Part shown: positions 27,525 to 35,883 of the stretch, in pieces
Position numbering within the stretch: position 1 is the first letter of the stretch
Layout: the number at the start of each line of letters is the position of its first letter
Source of the DNA: Mucilaginibacter sp. SMC90
Lineage (GTDB): Bacteria > Bacteroidota > Bacteroidia > Sphingobacteriales > Sphingobacteriaceae
DNA: 64,000 nt
Direction of reading: 5' to 3'
Assembly: GCF_022811725.1 (NCBI RefSeq)
Contig: NZ_CP094527.1
Span: forward strand, 4,650,001 to 4,714,000
Translations under genes and position numbers: made by a program
Notes under the pieces: generated by a model
Told to the model about the DNA's origin: nothing
The model's database searches: none
What the model saw: the letters and a program-made list of their open reading frames with translations, nothing else

Positions 27525-28127
27525 TTAAGAGAGCAGCCATTTGGCAACCATATCACTTAAAAGCTGCGCTGCAATGTTTACATCATGCGGATCATTGTAA
27601 TCGTAAATCTCGCGCCTGATACCGCGCACCCCGCTGCAGATGATAAATGCCAGCATATCCTTTTCGGCATAGTTTAGTTTACTTGAAAAAAACTGTTCTT
27701 CTGCCGAGAAAGCGTCCATTATTATTCCCCTTTCCAAATGGATGAGCTTTTGATGCAAACCGTCGAGGGATTGAGCATGTTTAAACTTTTCATCGGCACT
27801 TATGAAACCTTCAATGGCATTAAATATGCGTTTCCACTCTTGTGATGTCTTGATTTTTGCGGTGCAAAAGGCAATTATCTTTTCATTCAGATCTTTTGCT
27901 TTAGTAACCGCAAGCCGAATTTCGGCGGCTACATCATGCGCGATCCGGTCAAGCACTGCCTGAAAAATCTCATCTTTGTCTTTGAAGTAATAATAAAGCG
28001 AGCTCCTGCTCCGGCCTGTGGCTTTAGCCACATTTTCCATAGTAATTTTTGCAGGCCCGGAGCCCCGGTACAGGCGCAACCCGGCTTGCAAAATTTCTTC
28101 TCGAATAATATCGTCCTGGCTGTTCAT
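27525..28127 (-). CDS. TetR-family transcriptional repressor
   Basis: The 200-aa protein has an N-terminal TetR helix-turn-helix (KITMENVAKATGRSRSSLYYYFKDKDEIFQAV, about residues 24-56). The all-helical C-terminal domain should bind ligand and dimerise. It is first in a unit with the MFS exporter. Two matching inverted repeats, one before each gene, point to autorepression and control of export. Confidence 0.92.
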   Translation of the reverse strand: MNSQDDIIREEILQAGLRLYRGSGPAKITMENVAKATGRSRSSLYYYFKDKDEIFQAVLDRIAHDVAAEIRLAVTKAKDLNEKIIAFCTAKIKTSQEWKRIFNAIEGFISADEKFKHAQSLDGLHQKLIHLERGIIMDAFSAEEQFFSSKLNYAEKDMLAFIICSGVRGIRREIYDYNDPHDVNIAAQLLSDMVAKWLLS

Positions 28128-28146
28128 TCTTTACAAAGTTAAAGAA

Positions 28147-28177
28147 AATTTGACAAAATATTTTTTTTTGTCAAATT
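28147..28177. promoter_or_regulatory. Predicted TetR autoregulatory operator
   Basis: Twelve-base arms (28147-28158 and 28166-28177, AATTTGACAAAA and its complement) are separated by 7 bases. The inner half-sites TTGACA/TGTCAA have the same 13-base spacing as the exporter copy. It lies 20 bases upstream of the TetR ATG. Confidence 0.78.
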
Positions 28178-28360
28178 CATTAAGTAACAAATTCACTGCT
28201 CATTAAATCACCAATGTTTTACGTGCCCGAACGATATTGGCTGGCCCCGGAATAGATGCAACAGATAACACTTTTAAGAATGGGTTAAGCAAGCGGAGAC
28301 CATTCCAACGGGCAGCCTTTAGTTGCTGGCTTTACCTGTATTAATTGCCAGGCTTCCTGA

Positions 28361-29275
28361 TCAGTTAAATGATTGTTTAAACTCCAGCGGCGACAGGTCT
28401 GTTTTTTTCCGGAAGAGCTTATTGAATGACTGCGGGCGCTCAAACCCAAGCAAATAGGCAATTTCGCTTACCGATAAACCTGTTGTAGTTAAATATTCTT
28501 TTGCTTTATCAATTAGTTTTTGATGGATATGCTGCTGCGCACTTTGCCCCGTCAGCGAGCGTAGCATATCGCTCAGATAACGTGGCGACAGGTTTAGCTG
28601 ACCGGCCAGGTATTCTACGGTTGGTAATCCTGCTTGCAATCCCTGCCTTTGCTCAAAATAAGCGGCAAGCAGCTCTTCCAGCCTGGCAAGCAAGTCGTGA
28701 TTGGCTGCTTTCCGGGTAATAAACTGGCGTTTATAAAACCGGTTACTGTAGTTAAGGAGCACTTCGAGGTAAGATATAATGACGTCCTGGCTAAAATCAT
28801 CGATATTGGTTTCCAACTCCGCACCTATCTGCTCCATGATGTTCAGCATAATGGTTTTTTCCTTCTCCGACAGATGAAGCGCCTCCCGTGTATCATAAGA
28901 GAAGAAACCGTACTTATTCATATTTTTCCCCAACGGATAATTGCGCAGGAAATCGGGATGAAACAAGATTGAGAAACCATAATATTCAACATCGCTATCA
29001 AAATAAATGACCTGATGAGGGGCAGTAAATATCAAACCGCCCTCATCAAAATCATAATAGCCCTGGCCATAACCTATACGGCCGTTCATCGTTTTCTTAT
29101 AGGATATCTTATAAAAATCAAGCACAAAGCTATCCGGCATGGTATCCATGTTGATCTCCACCCGCGTATTATCTACAAGGCTGATCATGGGGTGCGCCGG
29201 CCCGCGAAGGCCCATTAATTTGTGCAGCTCACTAATACTGTGGATACTGACGGGCGCCTGGCTTGTTTTTTTCAT
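28361..29275 (-). CDS. AraC-family transcriptional regulator
   Basis: The 304-aa protein has an N-terminal cupin-like ligand domain (about 1-170) and a C-terminal double helix-turn-helix of AraC type. The latter has PTVEYLAGQLNLSPRYLSDMLRSLTG in the first motif and LSVSEIAYLLGFERPQSFNKLFRKKT in the second. It starts 9 bases after the SDR stop, so both are probably one transcript. The SDR and its pathway are its likely targets. Confidence 0.9.
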   Translation of the reverse strand: MKKTSQAPVSIHSISELHKLMGLRGPAHPMISLVDNTRVEINMDTMPDSFVLDFYKISYKKTMNGRIGYGQGYYDFDEGGLIFTAPHQVIYFDSDVEYYGFSILFHPDFLRNYPLGKNMNKYGFFSYDTREALHLSEKEKTIMLNIMEQIGAELETNIDDFSQDVIISYLEVLLNYSNRFYKRQFITRKAANHDLLARLEELLAAYFEQRQGLQAGLPTVEYLAGQLNLSPRYLSDMLRSLTGQSAQQHIHQKLIDKAKEYLTTTGLSVSEIAYLLGFERPQSFNKLFRKKTDLSPLEFKQSFN

Positions 29276-29284
29276 AATGCTAAA

Positions 29285-30091
29285 TTAAATATTCCCCTGT
29301 TCAAAGATCATATGACCTAACTCTTTGCGAAAGGCTTCCGTACCAATTTCCAACCGGCGGTTGTATAAGCGGTTTGCATCTTCACCCGCTACGTAACGTA
29401 CCTTGTCTTTGCCATCGGTAGCGGCTTCATATACCACTTCTGCAATCTGTTCGGCGGTCGAGAAATTATCTTCGTTAAACAGGGCAAACAATTTCTGCAG
29501 GGCGGCATCGTAGGCCGGATGGTTAACCGGCTCAAGCGAACGGCCGGCAAAATCGGTGATAATGCCACCAGGGGCTACGGTTTTAATCCCGATATTGAAC
29601 AGTCCCAACTCAAACGACATACTTTCGCTCCAACCTTCAAGAGCCCATTTGGTTGCATGATAAATTGAAGATAACGGAAAAGAAAGCAATCCGCCCATAG
29701 ATGTGGTTGTTATAAACAGCCCCTTTTTACGTTCGCGAAAGTATGGGATAAAAGCCTGTGTAACACGCATTACGCCAAGCAGGTTGGTATTGAGCTGTTT
29801 GGTGATCTGTTCGTCGGTATAAGCTTCCATCGGGCCTATGAGGCCGTAACCGGCATTATTAAAAACTATGTCAACATCTGTAAAGTCAAGCGCTGCCTGC
29901 ACTGTTTTGTTGATCTGGTTAATATCAGTTACATCAAGCGGCAGCAGGGTAATATTTTTAAGTTGTTGCAATTCGTTATCCTTTTCGGGGTTGCGCATGG
30001 TTGCAATCACATTCCAGCCTTTTGCCTGAAAAAGTTTTGCAGTGGCATTACCTAAACCAGTAGATGCACCGGTAATAAAAATGGTTTTCAT
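29285..30091 (-). CDS. Short-chain dehydrogenase/reductase (SDR)
   Basis: This cytoplasmic NAD(P)-dependent oxidoreductase has 268 aa from the ATG at 30091 (MKTIFITGASTGLG). The frame is open for 92 more codons upstream, but that part lacks family resemblance and overlaps a decayed gene on the other strand. Glycine motif TGASTGLG at residues 7-14, NNAG, and the catalytic YHATK with a preceding Ser are all present. The C-terminal part resembles classical SDRs of unknown substrate that recur beside AraC regulators. Confidence 0.9.
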   Translation of the reverse strand: MKTIFITGASTGLGNATAKLFQAKGWNVIATMRNPEKDNELQQLKNITLLPLDVTDINQINKTVQAALDFTDVDIVFNNAGYGLIGPMEAYTDEQITKQLNTNLLGVMRVTQAFIPYFRERKKGLFITTTSMGGLLSFPLSSIYHATKWALEGWSESMSFELGLFNIGIKTVAPGGIITDFAGRSLEPVNHPAYDAALQKLFALFNEDNFSTAEQIAEVVYEAATDGKDKVRYVAGEDANRLYNRRLEIGTEAFRKELGHMIFEQGNI

Positions 30092-30242
30092 GTTGTTGTA
30101 AATTTTATAATGCAAAGTTGGTGCCCTGCAGTACGGCAAAAGTTTCCAAAATGAGTATGGTTGTTTCCAAAATGACACAACCGCAAAACTTTGTCTATTA
30201 TGATTGGGATAGTTGGAGATCCGCTCCGCTTTAGCAGGCCTT

Positions 30243-30556
30243 ACATTTAAACAAGGCGATTGACTATCTTCAAATAAAAGGGGCTTTACATATGATGGTT
30301 TCTGCAGGCGAAAAATACGTCTTAATGGTACTGAATCTGACCCGGATGGCAATGCAGTAACACTCAAGTAGCGGCAATTTCGGGTTGGGACGCATCAAAA
30401 GAAAATTAAAATAACAAATGCTAATACTGCACAAGCTATGGCAGATATCCCGCGGATGCAACATCAGGTCAAAGAATCCACATTATTCTGGAAGCCACAG
30501 ACAATGATTTACCTGCGCTTACAAGATACCACCGGGCAATCATCACTGTAAAGTAG
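30243..30556 (+). pseudogene. Decayed DUF1593 (nucleoside-hydrolase-like) protein C-terminus
   Basis: One frame from 30243 reads RLNGTESDPDGNAVTLK, then a TAG where the family has Trp (YKWWQY-like), then RQFRVGTHQKKIKITNANTA and QAMADI. A one-base loss near 30449 shifts the frame, which resumes as PADATSGQRIHIILEATDND, then LPALTRYHRAIITVK and a stop at 30554-30556. This matches the C-terminal Ig-like part of DUF1593 proteins (DPDG...IPADA...IHIILEVTDNGxPxLTRYRRVI). TGA at 30261 is a further lesion. The catalytic half is missing or unrecognisable. The remaining bases of this intergenic stretch show nothing else except a hairpin. Confidence 0.75.
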
Positions 30557-30636
30557 CCAGTAAAAAACATGAACTGGTTAATCGGGTACCGGGCGTCATA
30601 AACTCTTATTCACAGACAGATAGATGTCTGGCACAT

Positions 30637-30669
30637 TGATTCAATCTCCACTAAAGGGAGATTGAATCA
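30637..30669. terminator. Hairpin downstream of the 193-aa gene
   Basis: A 13-bp perfect stem (30637-30649 with 30657-30669) has a 7-base loop, 7 bases after the stop of the minus-strand gene at 30676. No clear T-run follows, so terminator function is only likely. Confidence 0.5.
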
Positions 30670-30675
30670 GGAAGA

Positions 30676-31257
30676 TCACTTTAGCTTTTTCACCAGCACA
30701 TTAAAATCAGCGCCAACCACCGGTATCTTTTTCCATGGTTCCGTTTCACCATCTTTATGAAATGTGCCGCCGTTAAATAAACCACAGGCGAAACCAATAT
30801 TTGAACCGTTCCTGGTTGTGAGAAACTCAATAGAAACTACAATGTCTCCGGCTACTTTAACATTATAAGGTGATAGATCGACAGTGGTTAGCTGATGACT
30901 TTCCTGGCTGTCATATTTCTTTATGTATCCTTTTATTTCGTCTTTAACCAAATTAGCTTCGTTTGGAAACTTTCCGGCCATTTGATAAACATTAACCTTA
31001 AAAGGAATGCTATCACTTGAACGGTTTTGCGTATGGAAATTGAGCGTAAGCAGCTGTACTTGTTTTTTACCGGCATTCATTTCAATACCAACCTGTGCGC
31101 CTTTAACAGCATTAAATGTATTGTTGGATGACCCGCTTCTTGGTTTGTTGCCTATTGTTTTAGTTTTATCCTGGGCAGATACATTAATTACAGCCATAAA
31201 TAAAAAACATACTGTAAGTAATTTTGCAAAATTTCGTGATGGTACCAGATTTAGCAT
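30676..31257 (-). CDS. Secreted hypothetical protein (193 aa)
   Basis: A signal peptide is visible (hydrophobic residues about 12-27, ending NVSAQ). The mature part is predicted mostly beta: VQLLTLNFHTQNRSSDSIPFKVNVYQ, then VDLSPYNVKVAGDIVVSIEFL. This resembles a jelly-roll-like domain found in Bacteroidota secreted proteins, often after carboxypeptidase-like regions. No catalytic motif is seen and no function can be named. It appears to be a single-gene unit. Confidence 0.7.
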   Translation of the reverse strand: MLNLVPSRNFAKLLTVCFLFMAVINVSAQDKTKTIGNKPRSGSSNNTFNAVKGAQVGIEMNAGKKQVQLLTLNFHTQNRSSDSIPFKVNVYQMAGKFPNEANLVKDEIKGYIKKYDSQESHQLTTVDLSPYNVKVAGDIVVSIEFLTTRNGSNIGFACGLFNGGTFHKDGETEPWKKIPVVGADFNVLVKKLK

Positions 31258-31426
31258 AATAATAAGTTTTAGATGAACAATTTACAAGGTAGACGACAAT
31301 CATAAACAAATGGTTGCAACATCAATCTGAAATTTTTAGCCGGCTATCTCCAGATGCCTCAAATGCATTTGTCCCTCCTTTACAGCCGACTATACAAGGG
31401 AAACGCGCGATGATCTGTGCAAGATA

Positions 31427-32968
31427 TCATTCCTTTTTTACCGCGCTATTCCTGATAAAAATAACCGACATTAAAGCTCCTAAAAAACCCAAACCTGCGC
31501 ATATTCGCATGATATTGCTATAAGCCGCAATAAAGCCATTATGAAAAGCTATTTCAACAGCCTCTTTATTGGCTCCCTCAATACCCGCAGGTACTTTGGC
31601 GTTGCCCAAATTGGCCGATTGCTCCATAGCTGCCTTTTTCTCCTTTTCATTTAAAGAAAGTTTCTTTAACTCCCCCTGCATCGCCCCCGAAAAAAACAAA
31701 ACTGCAAGCGCGCCAAAAATGGCATTTGCAAAAACATTGGAAATACGGGTCATGGCATTATTAATACCCGATGCCGTGCCTGAAAAATGATCGCTGACGG
31801 AACCCATTACAGTAGCTGTAAGCGGTGCCACTGTTAATGACATGCCTAAACCAAATACAAGCACGCCCGGAAAAAAGCTTGTCCAATAATCAGATGGGCC
31901 TGCTGTTTGCTTTATAAATGACAACATCAGCAATCCTGCTCCAGCAAGGGCAGGCCCGATAATAAGCAATAAACGCGGCCCCTTTTTATCGGCAACAGCA
32001 CCGGCATAACGCGCAATAGAAATCATGAGTACAGTAAAAGGTAAAAATGTTAACCCTGATTGCAGCTGACTATACCCCTGAACCTGCACCATATTTAACG
32101 ACATAAATAACATGCCGCCCCCTAAGCCTGCGTACAGAAAAAACGTAAGCAAATTTATCCCGCTAAATGTTTTATTATTAAACAGGCTTAACGGCATCAT
32201 AGCATGTTTACTTGTACTTTCTATATAAATAAAAACAATGAGCAACAAAAGCCCAAGGGATAACGATCCATAAACCTGCCAGTTATTAAAACCAGTTGCA
32301 GGCATCCGCAAAAAACCAAACGTTAGCAAGGCAAGGCCGAAAGCTATCGAAACGGCACCGGGTAAATCAAGTGTTTGATCTGTTCTGTCATCCTTACTTT
32401 CGGCAACGCCGCGCCAAAGAATGACTAACGCTATCACCCCAATTGGCACATTAATAAAAAAAATATAACGCCACAAGCCGGCATCGGCTAAAGCCCCGCC
32501 AAGCACAGGGCCTCCCATAGTTACAACCGTAGTAATGGCCGACCATGTACCAATTGCCTTGCCCCGTTCTTTTGCATCAATAGATGAAGAAATGAGCGAA
32601 AGGCTCCCCGGTATCATCAACGCTCCGCCTATTCCTTGTACTATCCTGAAAATAATAAGATAAAGTACTCCCGGCGAGAGCCCGCAAAGTGCCGATCCGG
32701 TTATAAAAATGAAGATACCAATCATGAAGATCTTTTTTCGGCCAAGTTTATCGCCGAGGGAGCCACCTACCAAAATGAGCGAAGCCAGCATCAACAAATA
32801 GGCATTCAGGATCCAGAACAGATCGGCACCTTTGGCACCCAGGCTTTGCTGCAGTGCTGGCAGCACCACATTAAGTGCAGTACCGTCAATAAACGCCATA
32901 GCCGAAGCCAGTATAGCCGAACCCATGATCCATTTGCCGGCCGGGCTGCCCAATGAAACTGTAGCCAT
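31427..32968 (-). CDS. MFS multidrug exporter, DHA2 (EmrB/QacA) type
   Basis: The 513-aa inner-membrane protein has about 14 hydrophobic segments. It carries FIDGTALNVVLPALQQSLGA (motif D1-like, helix 1), GGSLGDKLGRKKIF (motif A) and GGPVLGGALADAGLWRYIFFINVPIG (motif C and the following segment), all diagnostic of 14-helix drug:proton antiporters. No regulator or membrane-fusion partner is adjacent, so control and substrate are open. Confidence 0.92.
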   Translation of the reverse strand: MATVSLGSPAGKWIMGSAILASAMAFIDGTALNVVLPALQQSLGAKGADLFWILNAYLLMLASLILVGGSLGDKLGRKKIFMIGIFIFITGSALCGLSPGVLYLIIFRIVQGIGGALMIPGSLSLISSSIDAKERGKAIGTWSAITTVVTMGGPVLGGALADAGLWRYIFFINVPIGVIALVILWRGVAESKDDRTDQTLDLPGAVSIAFGLALLTFGFLRMPATGFNNWQVYGSLSLGLLLLIVFIYIESTSKHAMMPLSLFNNKTFSGINLLTFFLYAGLGGGMLFMSLNMVQVQGYSQLQSGLTFLPFTVLMISIARYAGAVADKKGPRLLLIIGPALAGAGLLMLSFIKQTAGPSDYWTSFFPGVLVFGLGMSLTVAPLTATVMGSVSDHFSGTASGINNAMTRISNVFANAIFGALAVLFFSGAMQGELKKLSLNEKEKKAAMEQSANLGNAKVPAGIEGANKEAVEIAFHNGFIAAYSNIMRICAGLGFLGALMSVIFIRNSAVKKE

Positions 32969-33064
32969 ATAAGGTTGTAATTGGAGGTTTTATTACAAAG
33001 TTGCAGTAAATCATCGGATTAAGAGAAGCAAAGGCAATAAATTAAAAAGCGCTTTTAAACATGC

Positions 33065-33757
33065 CTATCGTCTGAAAACCCCGATATTCTCCGGGTAAAG
33101 CAGTATAAGCATGAATATAGCTGAAAGATTAAGCTGCAAAACTTCCGATTCGCTTACCTCAGTAAACAGTACCATCAAAATAGCTAAAACTACCAACGCT
33201 ATGATATGGGTGCGATGCGGAATAGGGATACCGATTTTATCAATAAACCGCTTAGCCTTAAAATTGCTCCGGTACACAAACGGAAGTATCAAAAAATAAA
33301 AAGCGCCTGCAGCGATAAACAACCAATAAAAGGCAACCTTACCAATAGCATTAATTTTAACAATACTGCCGGCATTTGCACGCAGAATCGTACTGTTCAC
33401 TTTCAAAAGCTTATGAGTTGATACGTGGAATAGGTTAGGTAAGTCGCTCATTATTTGAGCAGCAAAAAACAAGCTGAATATGCCGGTCAAAATTAAAACA
33501 ATGCAAAATTGGATGCTGCGGTAGCGGGAAAGCCTGATGATATATACCGCCGATATTCCAAAAATAATAAGCAGCAATAGTACCGTAAGGTACCCTATAA
33601 ACCCGCCGTCCCTGTTAAAGATCATTTCAAAATATGCGCTGTTTACAAAAGATGTTACAATAGCAGTCAGCGTCAAAACAGCGGCCATCCCGAATACAAG
33701 GGTTTCAAACTTTGTTAAGCTATTTTTTTTACGGGCGGTATTGTAAGTATTCAGCAC
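33065..33757 (-). CDS. Six-helix membrane protein of unknown function
   Basis: The 230-aa protein has six clear hydrophobic segments (starting near residues 19, 56, 84, 137, 184 and 207) and a short cytoplasmic-looking N-terminus. No conserved motif is recognised. It stands alone and is divergent from the esterase gene with about 175 bases between the starts. Confidence 0.65.
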   Translation of the reverse strand: MLNTYNTARKKNSLTKFETLVFGMAAVLTLTAIVTSFVNSAYFEMIFNRDGGFIGYLTVLLLLIIFGISAVYIIRLSRYRSIQFCIVLILTGIFSLFFAAQIMSDLPNLFHVSTHKLLKVNSTILRANAGSIVKINAIGKVAFYWLFIAAGAFYFLILPFVYRSNFKAKRFIDKIGIPIPHRTHIIALVVLAILMVLFTEVSESEVLQLNLSAIFMLILLYPENIGVFRR

Positions 33758-33933
33758 AGCAATTATTTAAAGATGATCTACAACTAACACAAACTTGCCA
33801 AAACATGTTTCAGCATCTTTTAAAACGGTAATAAGCTCCGGATTATTTCCATCACATCAACTGCTACATTCATCACATTTAATTTCGCCGCGCATATCGT
33901 TGCTGTATCATTGGTCCATAAATCAACAACCAC

Positions 33934-35166
33934 ATGAAAAAGCTAATCCTGATACTTGTTCATCTCACAATTGCATACCTGTTAAAAGCACAGCCACCAC
34001 AGCAACCCATAGTTTTGGTGCGCATAGATACCGTTTATTCCAACATCCTGAAAGAAAACCGACCGCTTTGGGTTTATACGCCAGGATACGATACCAACTA
34101 CTTTTCAAAACCGGAATTCCCGGTTTTGTACGTTTTAGATGCCGATGATCATTTTATGTCGCTGGTTACCATGATCAAAGAACTCAGCGCTACCGCCGGC
34201 AATACTGTGTTTCCGCAAATGATTATAGTTGGTATACTGAATACGCCGGGACACCGCACGCGCGACCTTACGCCCACCAATAGTGCAATGGATAAAACAT
34301 CAGGAGGCGGCGAAAACTTCGCTGCATTTATGGAAAAGGAATTGATGCCCTATATAGATAAGAAATATCCCACAGCGCCCTACCGTACCATGATCGGCCA
34401 TTCATTGGGTGCATTAACCGTGATCAACATGTTATTGAAGCATACACAGGTTTTTAATGCCTATGTAGCTATTGACCCCAGCATGTTTTATGATAATGAT
34501 AATTTGCTTAAACAGGCAACAATTATCCTTAAGCAAAAGAAGTTTGATGGCAAAAAGCTTTTCCTTGGTTTTGCCAATACGATGAACGCAGGTATGGATA
34601 CAATACAAGTTAAACACGATACTTCTGAAATCACGCACCATATCCGGTCTATCATGAAACTGGCTGATCATCTTTCTTTAAATAAAGCAAATAGTCTACA
34701 GTGGGCTAAAAAGTATTATCCAAACGATGATCATAATTCCGTTCCCTTCAATGCAGAATATGACGGTCTTCGCTTTATTTTCAAAAACAACCGCTTTCCG
34801 CGAAATCAGCCCTACAATCAGTACTTCAACAAGCAATATAGCGCCGCACAATTGAGGGAGATGATTAATTCACATTACAAAGCTATATCGGCAGAAATGG
34901 GCTATACCGTACGACCATCTGAGCCCGAGATGAATGGCGTAGGCTATGCATTTCTGCAACAAAAAGACTACGAAAAAGCGGCTATGTTTTTCCAGGTAAA
35001 CATTGACAACTACCCCAAAAACTTTAACGTTTATGACAGTATGGGTGATTGCTTTTTAGTCCGCGGCGATAAACAAAATGCCGAGCAATATTTCAAAAAA
35101 GCTTTATCAATTAAATATACCAAAGAGATTATGGATAAGTTAGATAAAGTACAAGCAGGGAGATAA
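33934..35166 (+). CDS. Secreted esterase-D-like alpha/beta hydrolase with C-terminal TPR
   Basis: The 410-aa protein has a signal peptide (to about residue 20, YLLKAQ). The alpha/beta-hydrolase domain (about 25-285) resembles the esterase D family: LDADDHF, and nucleophile elbow GHSLGAL (catalytic Ser in GHS). The catalytic His is probably in DDHNSVPF. After a linker, the last 70 or so residues (QQKDYEKAAMFFQVNIDN, then AEQYFKKALSI) form TPR-like repeats. Such proteins in Bacteroidota hydrolyse small esters; the natural substrate is unknown. Confidence 0.85.
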   Translation: MKKLILILVHLTIAYLLKAQPPQQPIVLVRIDTVYSNILKENRPLWVYTPGYDTNYFSKPEFPVLYVLDADDHFMSLVTMIKELSATAGNTVFPQMIIVGILNTPGHRTRDLTPTNSAMDKTSGGGENFAAFMEKELMPYIDKKYPTAPYRTMIGHSLGALTVINMLLKHTQVFNAYVAIDPSMFYDNDNLLKQATIILKQKKFDGKKLFLGFANTMNAGMDTIQVKHDTSEITHHIRSIMKLADHLSLNKANSLQWAKKYYPNDDHNSVPFNAEYDGLRFIFKNNRFPRNQPYNQYFNKQYSAAQLREMINSHYKAISAEMGYTVRPSEPEMNGVGYAFLQQKDYEKAAMFFQVNIDNYPKNFNVYDSMGDCFLVRGDKQNAEQYFKKALSIKYTKEIMDKLDKVQAGR

Positions 35167-35179
35167 TCCCAAAGAAAGA

Positions 35180-35206
35180 CTTACGCAGTTTTTGAAACTG
35201 CGTAAG
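35180..35206. terminator. Hairpin after the esterase gene
   Basis: A 12-bp perfect stem (35180-35191 with 35195-35206) with a 3-base loop begins 14 bases after the stop. It lacks a downstream T-run, so it is either an imperfect terminator or an mRNA 3' stabiliser. Confidence 0.55.
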
Positions 35207-35321
35207 TATGAAGTCACGCCATTTGGAGGAAGAAGCAATCGCCGATTAGCAGATTCCGGCCTGTTCGGTTCGGGATCGCTTCATTCCTCTTAATGACTAT
35301 TCATTTAAACCGTCCCGGTGA

Positions 35322-35696
35322 TCAATCTTCAATAAAACTCACTGGCTCCAGATCTTTCAACTCATCTTCGGCAAACAATCTTGAGTGGATCATAAACCGA
35401 AAACCGGTGGGGATCTCTATTGAAAAACTTGAACCGCGGCCTTTGGTAATATCAAGCTGCAATTGCGTATGCTGCCAGTATTCAAACTGGTCTTTACTCA
35501 TCCAAAACTCGCAGCCATCAACCTCTCCTATTTTTACATCGCTGCCGCCCAATTTAAACTCGCCTTTTTCAAAGCACATGGGCGATGAACCATCGCAGCA
35601 ACCGCCACTTTGATGGAACATCAATTCGCCGAAGCGGGATTTGAGTTCGGCGATCAACCCGGAAGCTTCAGGGGTTATGGTTACTCTTTTGATCAT
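35322..35696 (-). CDS. DUF779 protein
   Basis: The 124-aa cytoplasmic protein has a Cys-rich segment (HQSGGCCDGSSPMCF) that is typical of DUF779. Members of this family are regularly encoded beside aldehyde dehydrogenases, as here, 188 bases downstream of the dehydrogenase on the same strand. Its role is unknown; the cysteines suggest metal binding or redox sensing. Confidence 0.9.
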   Translation of the reverse strand: MIKRVTITPEASGLIAELKSRFGELMFHQSGGCCDGSSPMCFEKGEFKLGGSDVKIGEVDGCEFWMSKDQFEYWQHTQLQLDITKGRGSSFSIEIPTGFRFMIHSRLFAEDELKDLEPVSFIED

Positions 35697-35742
35697 GTTG
35701 TATCGGTTTGATAATAAGAGTTATCTACAAATAATTAAAAAT

Positions 35743-35859
35743 ATGTCATTGCGAGGAGCCTGTCGGGCCTTGTGAGTGAGGCGCGACGTGGCAATCTCAT
35801 AGCTATGCATCTTAGCCCTGTATAGCTACGAGGTTGCCGCGCTTCGCTCGCAATGACAT
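35743..35859. repeat. REP-like intergenic palindromic element
   Basis: Ends ATGTCATTGCGAG (35743-35755) and CTCGCAATGACAT (35847-35859) form a perfect 13-bp inverted repeat. Inside, GGCAATCTCATAGCTA and TAGCTACGAGGTTGCC nearly complement each other, giving a cruciform. It resembles dispersed GTCATTGCGAG elements that I recall in Bacteroidota and other phyla. It lies between the dehydrogenase and DUF779 genes and could reduce DUF779 expression. Confidence 0.7.
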
Positions 35860-35883
35860 CACGGGGATTTTGTAAAGCCGGGA

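Noticed and set aside
30092..30367. 92-codon N-terminal extension of the SDR frame
   Set aside because: The SDR fold starts at MKTIFITGAS (30091). The extension has no family similarity and lies over a DUF1593 remnant on the other strand.
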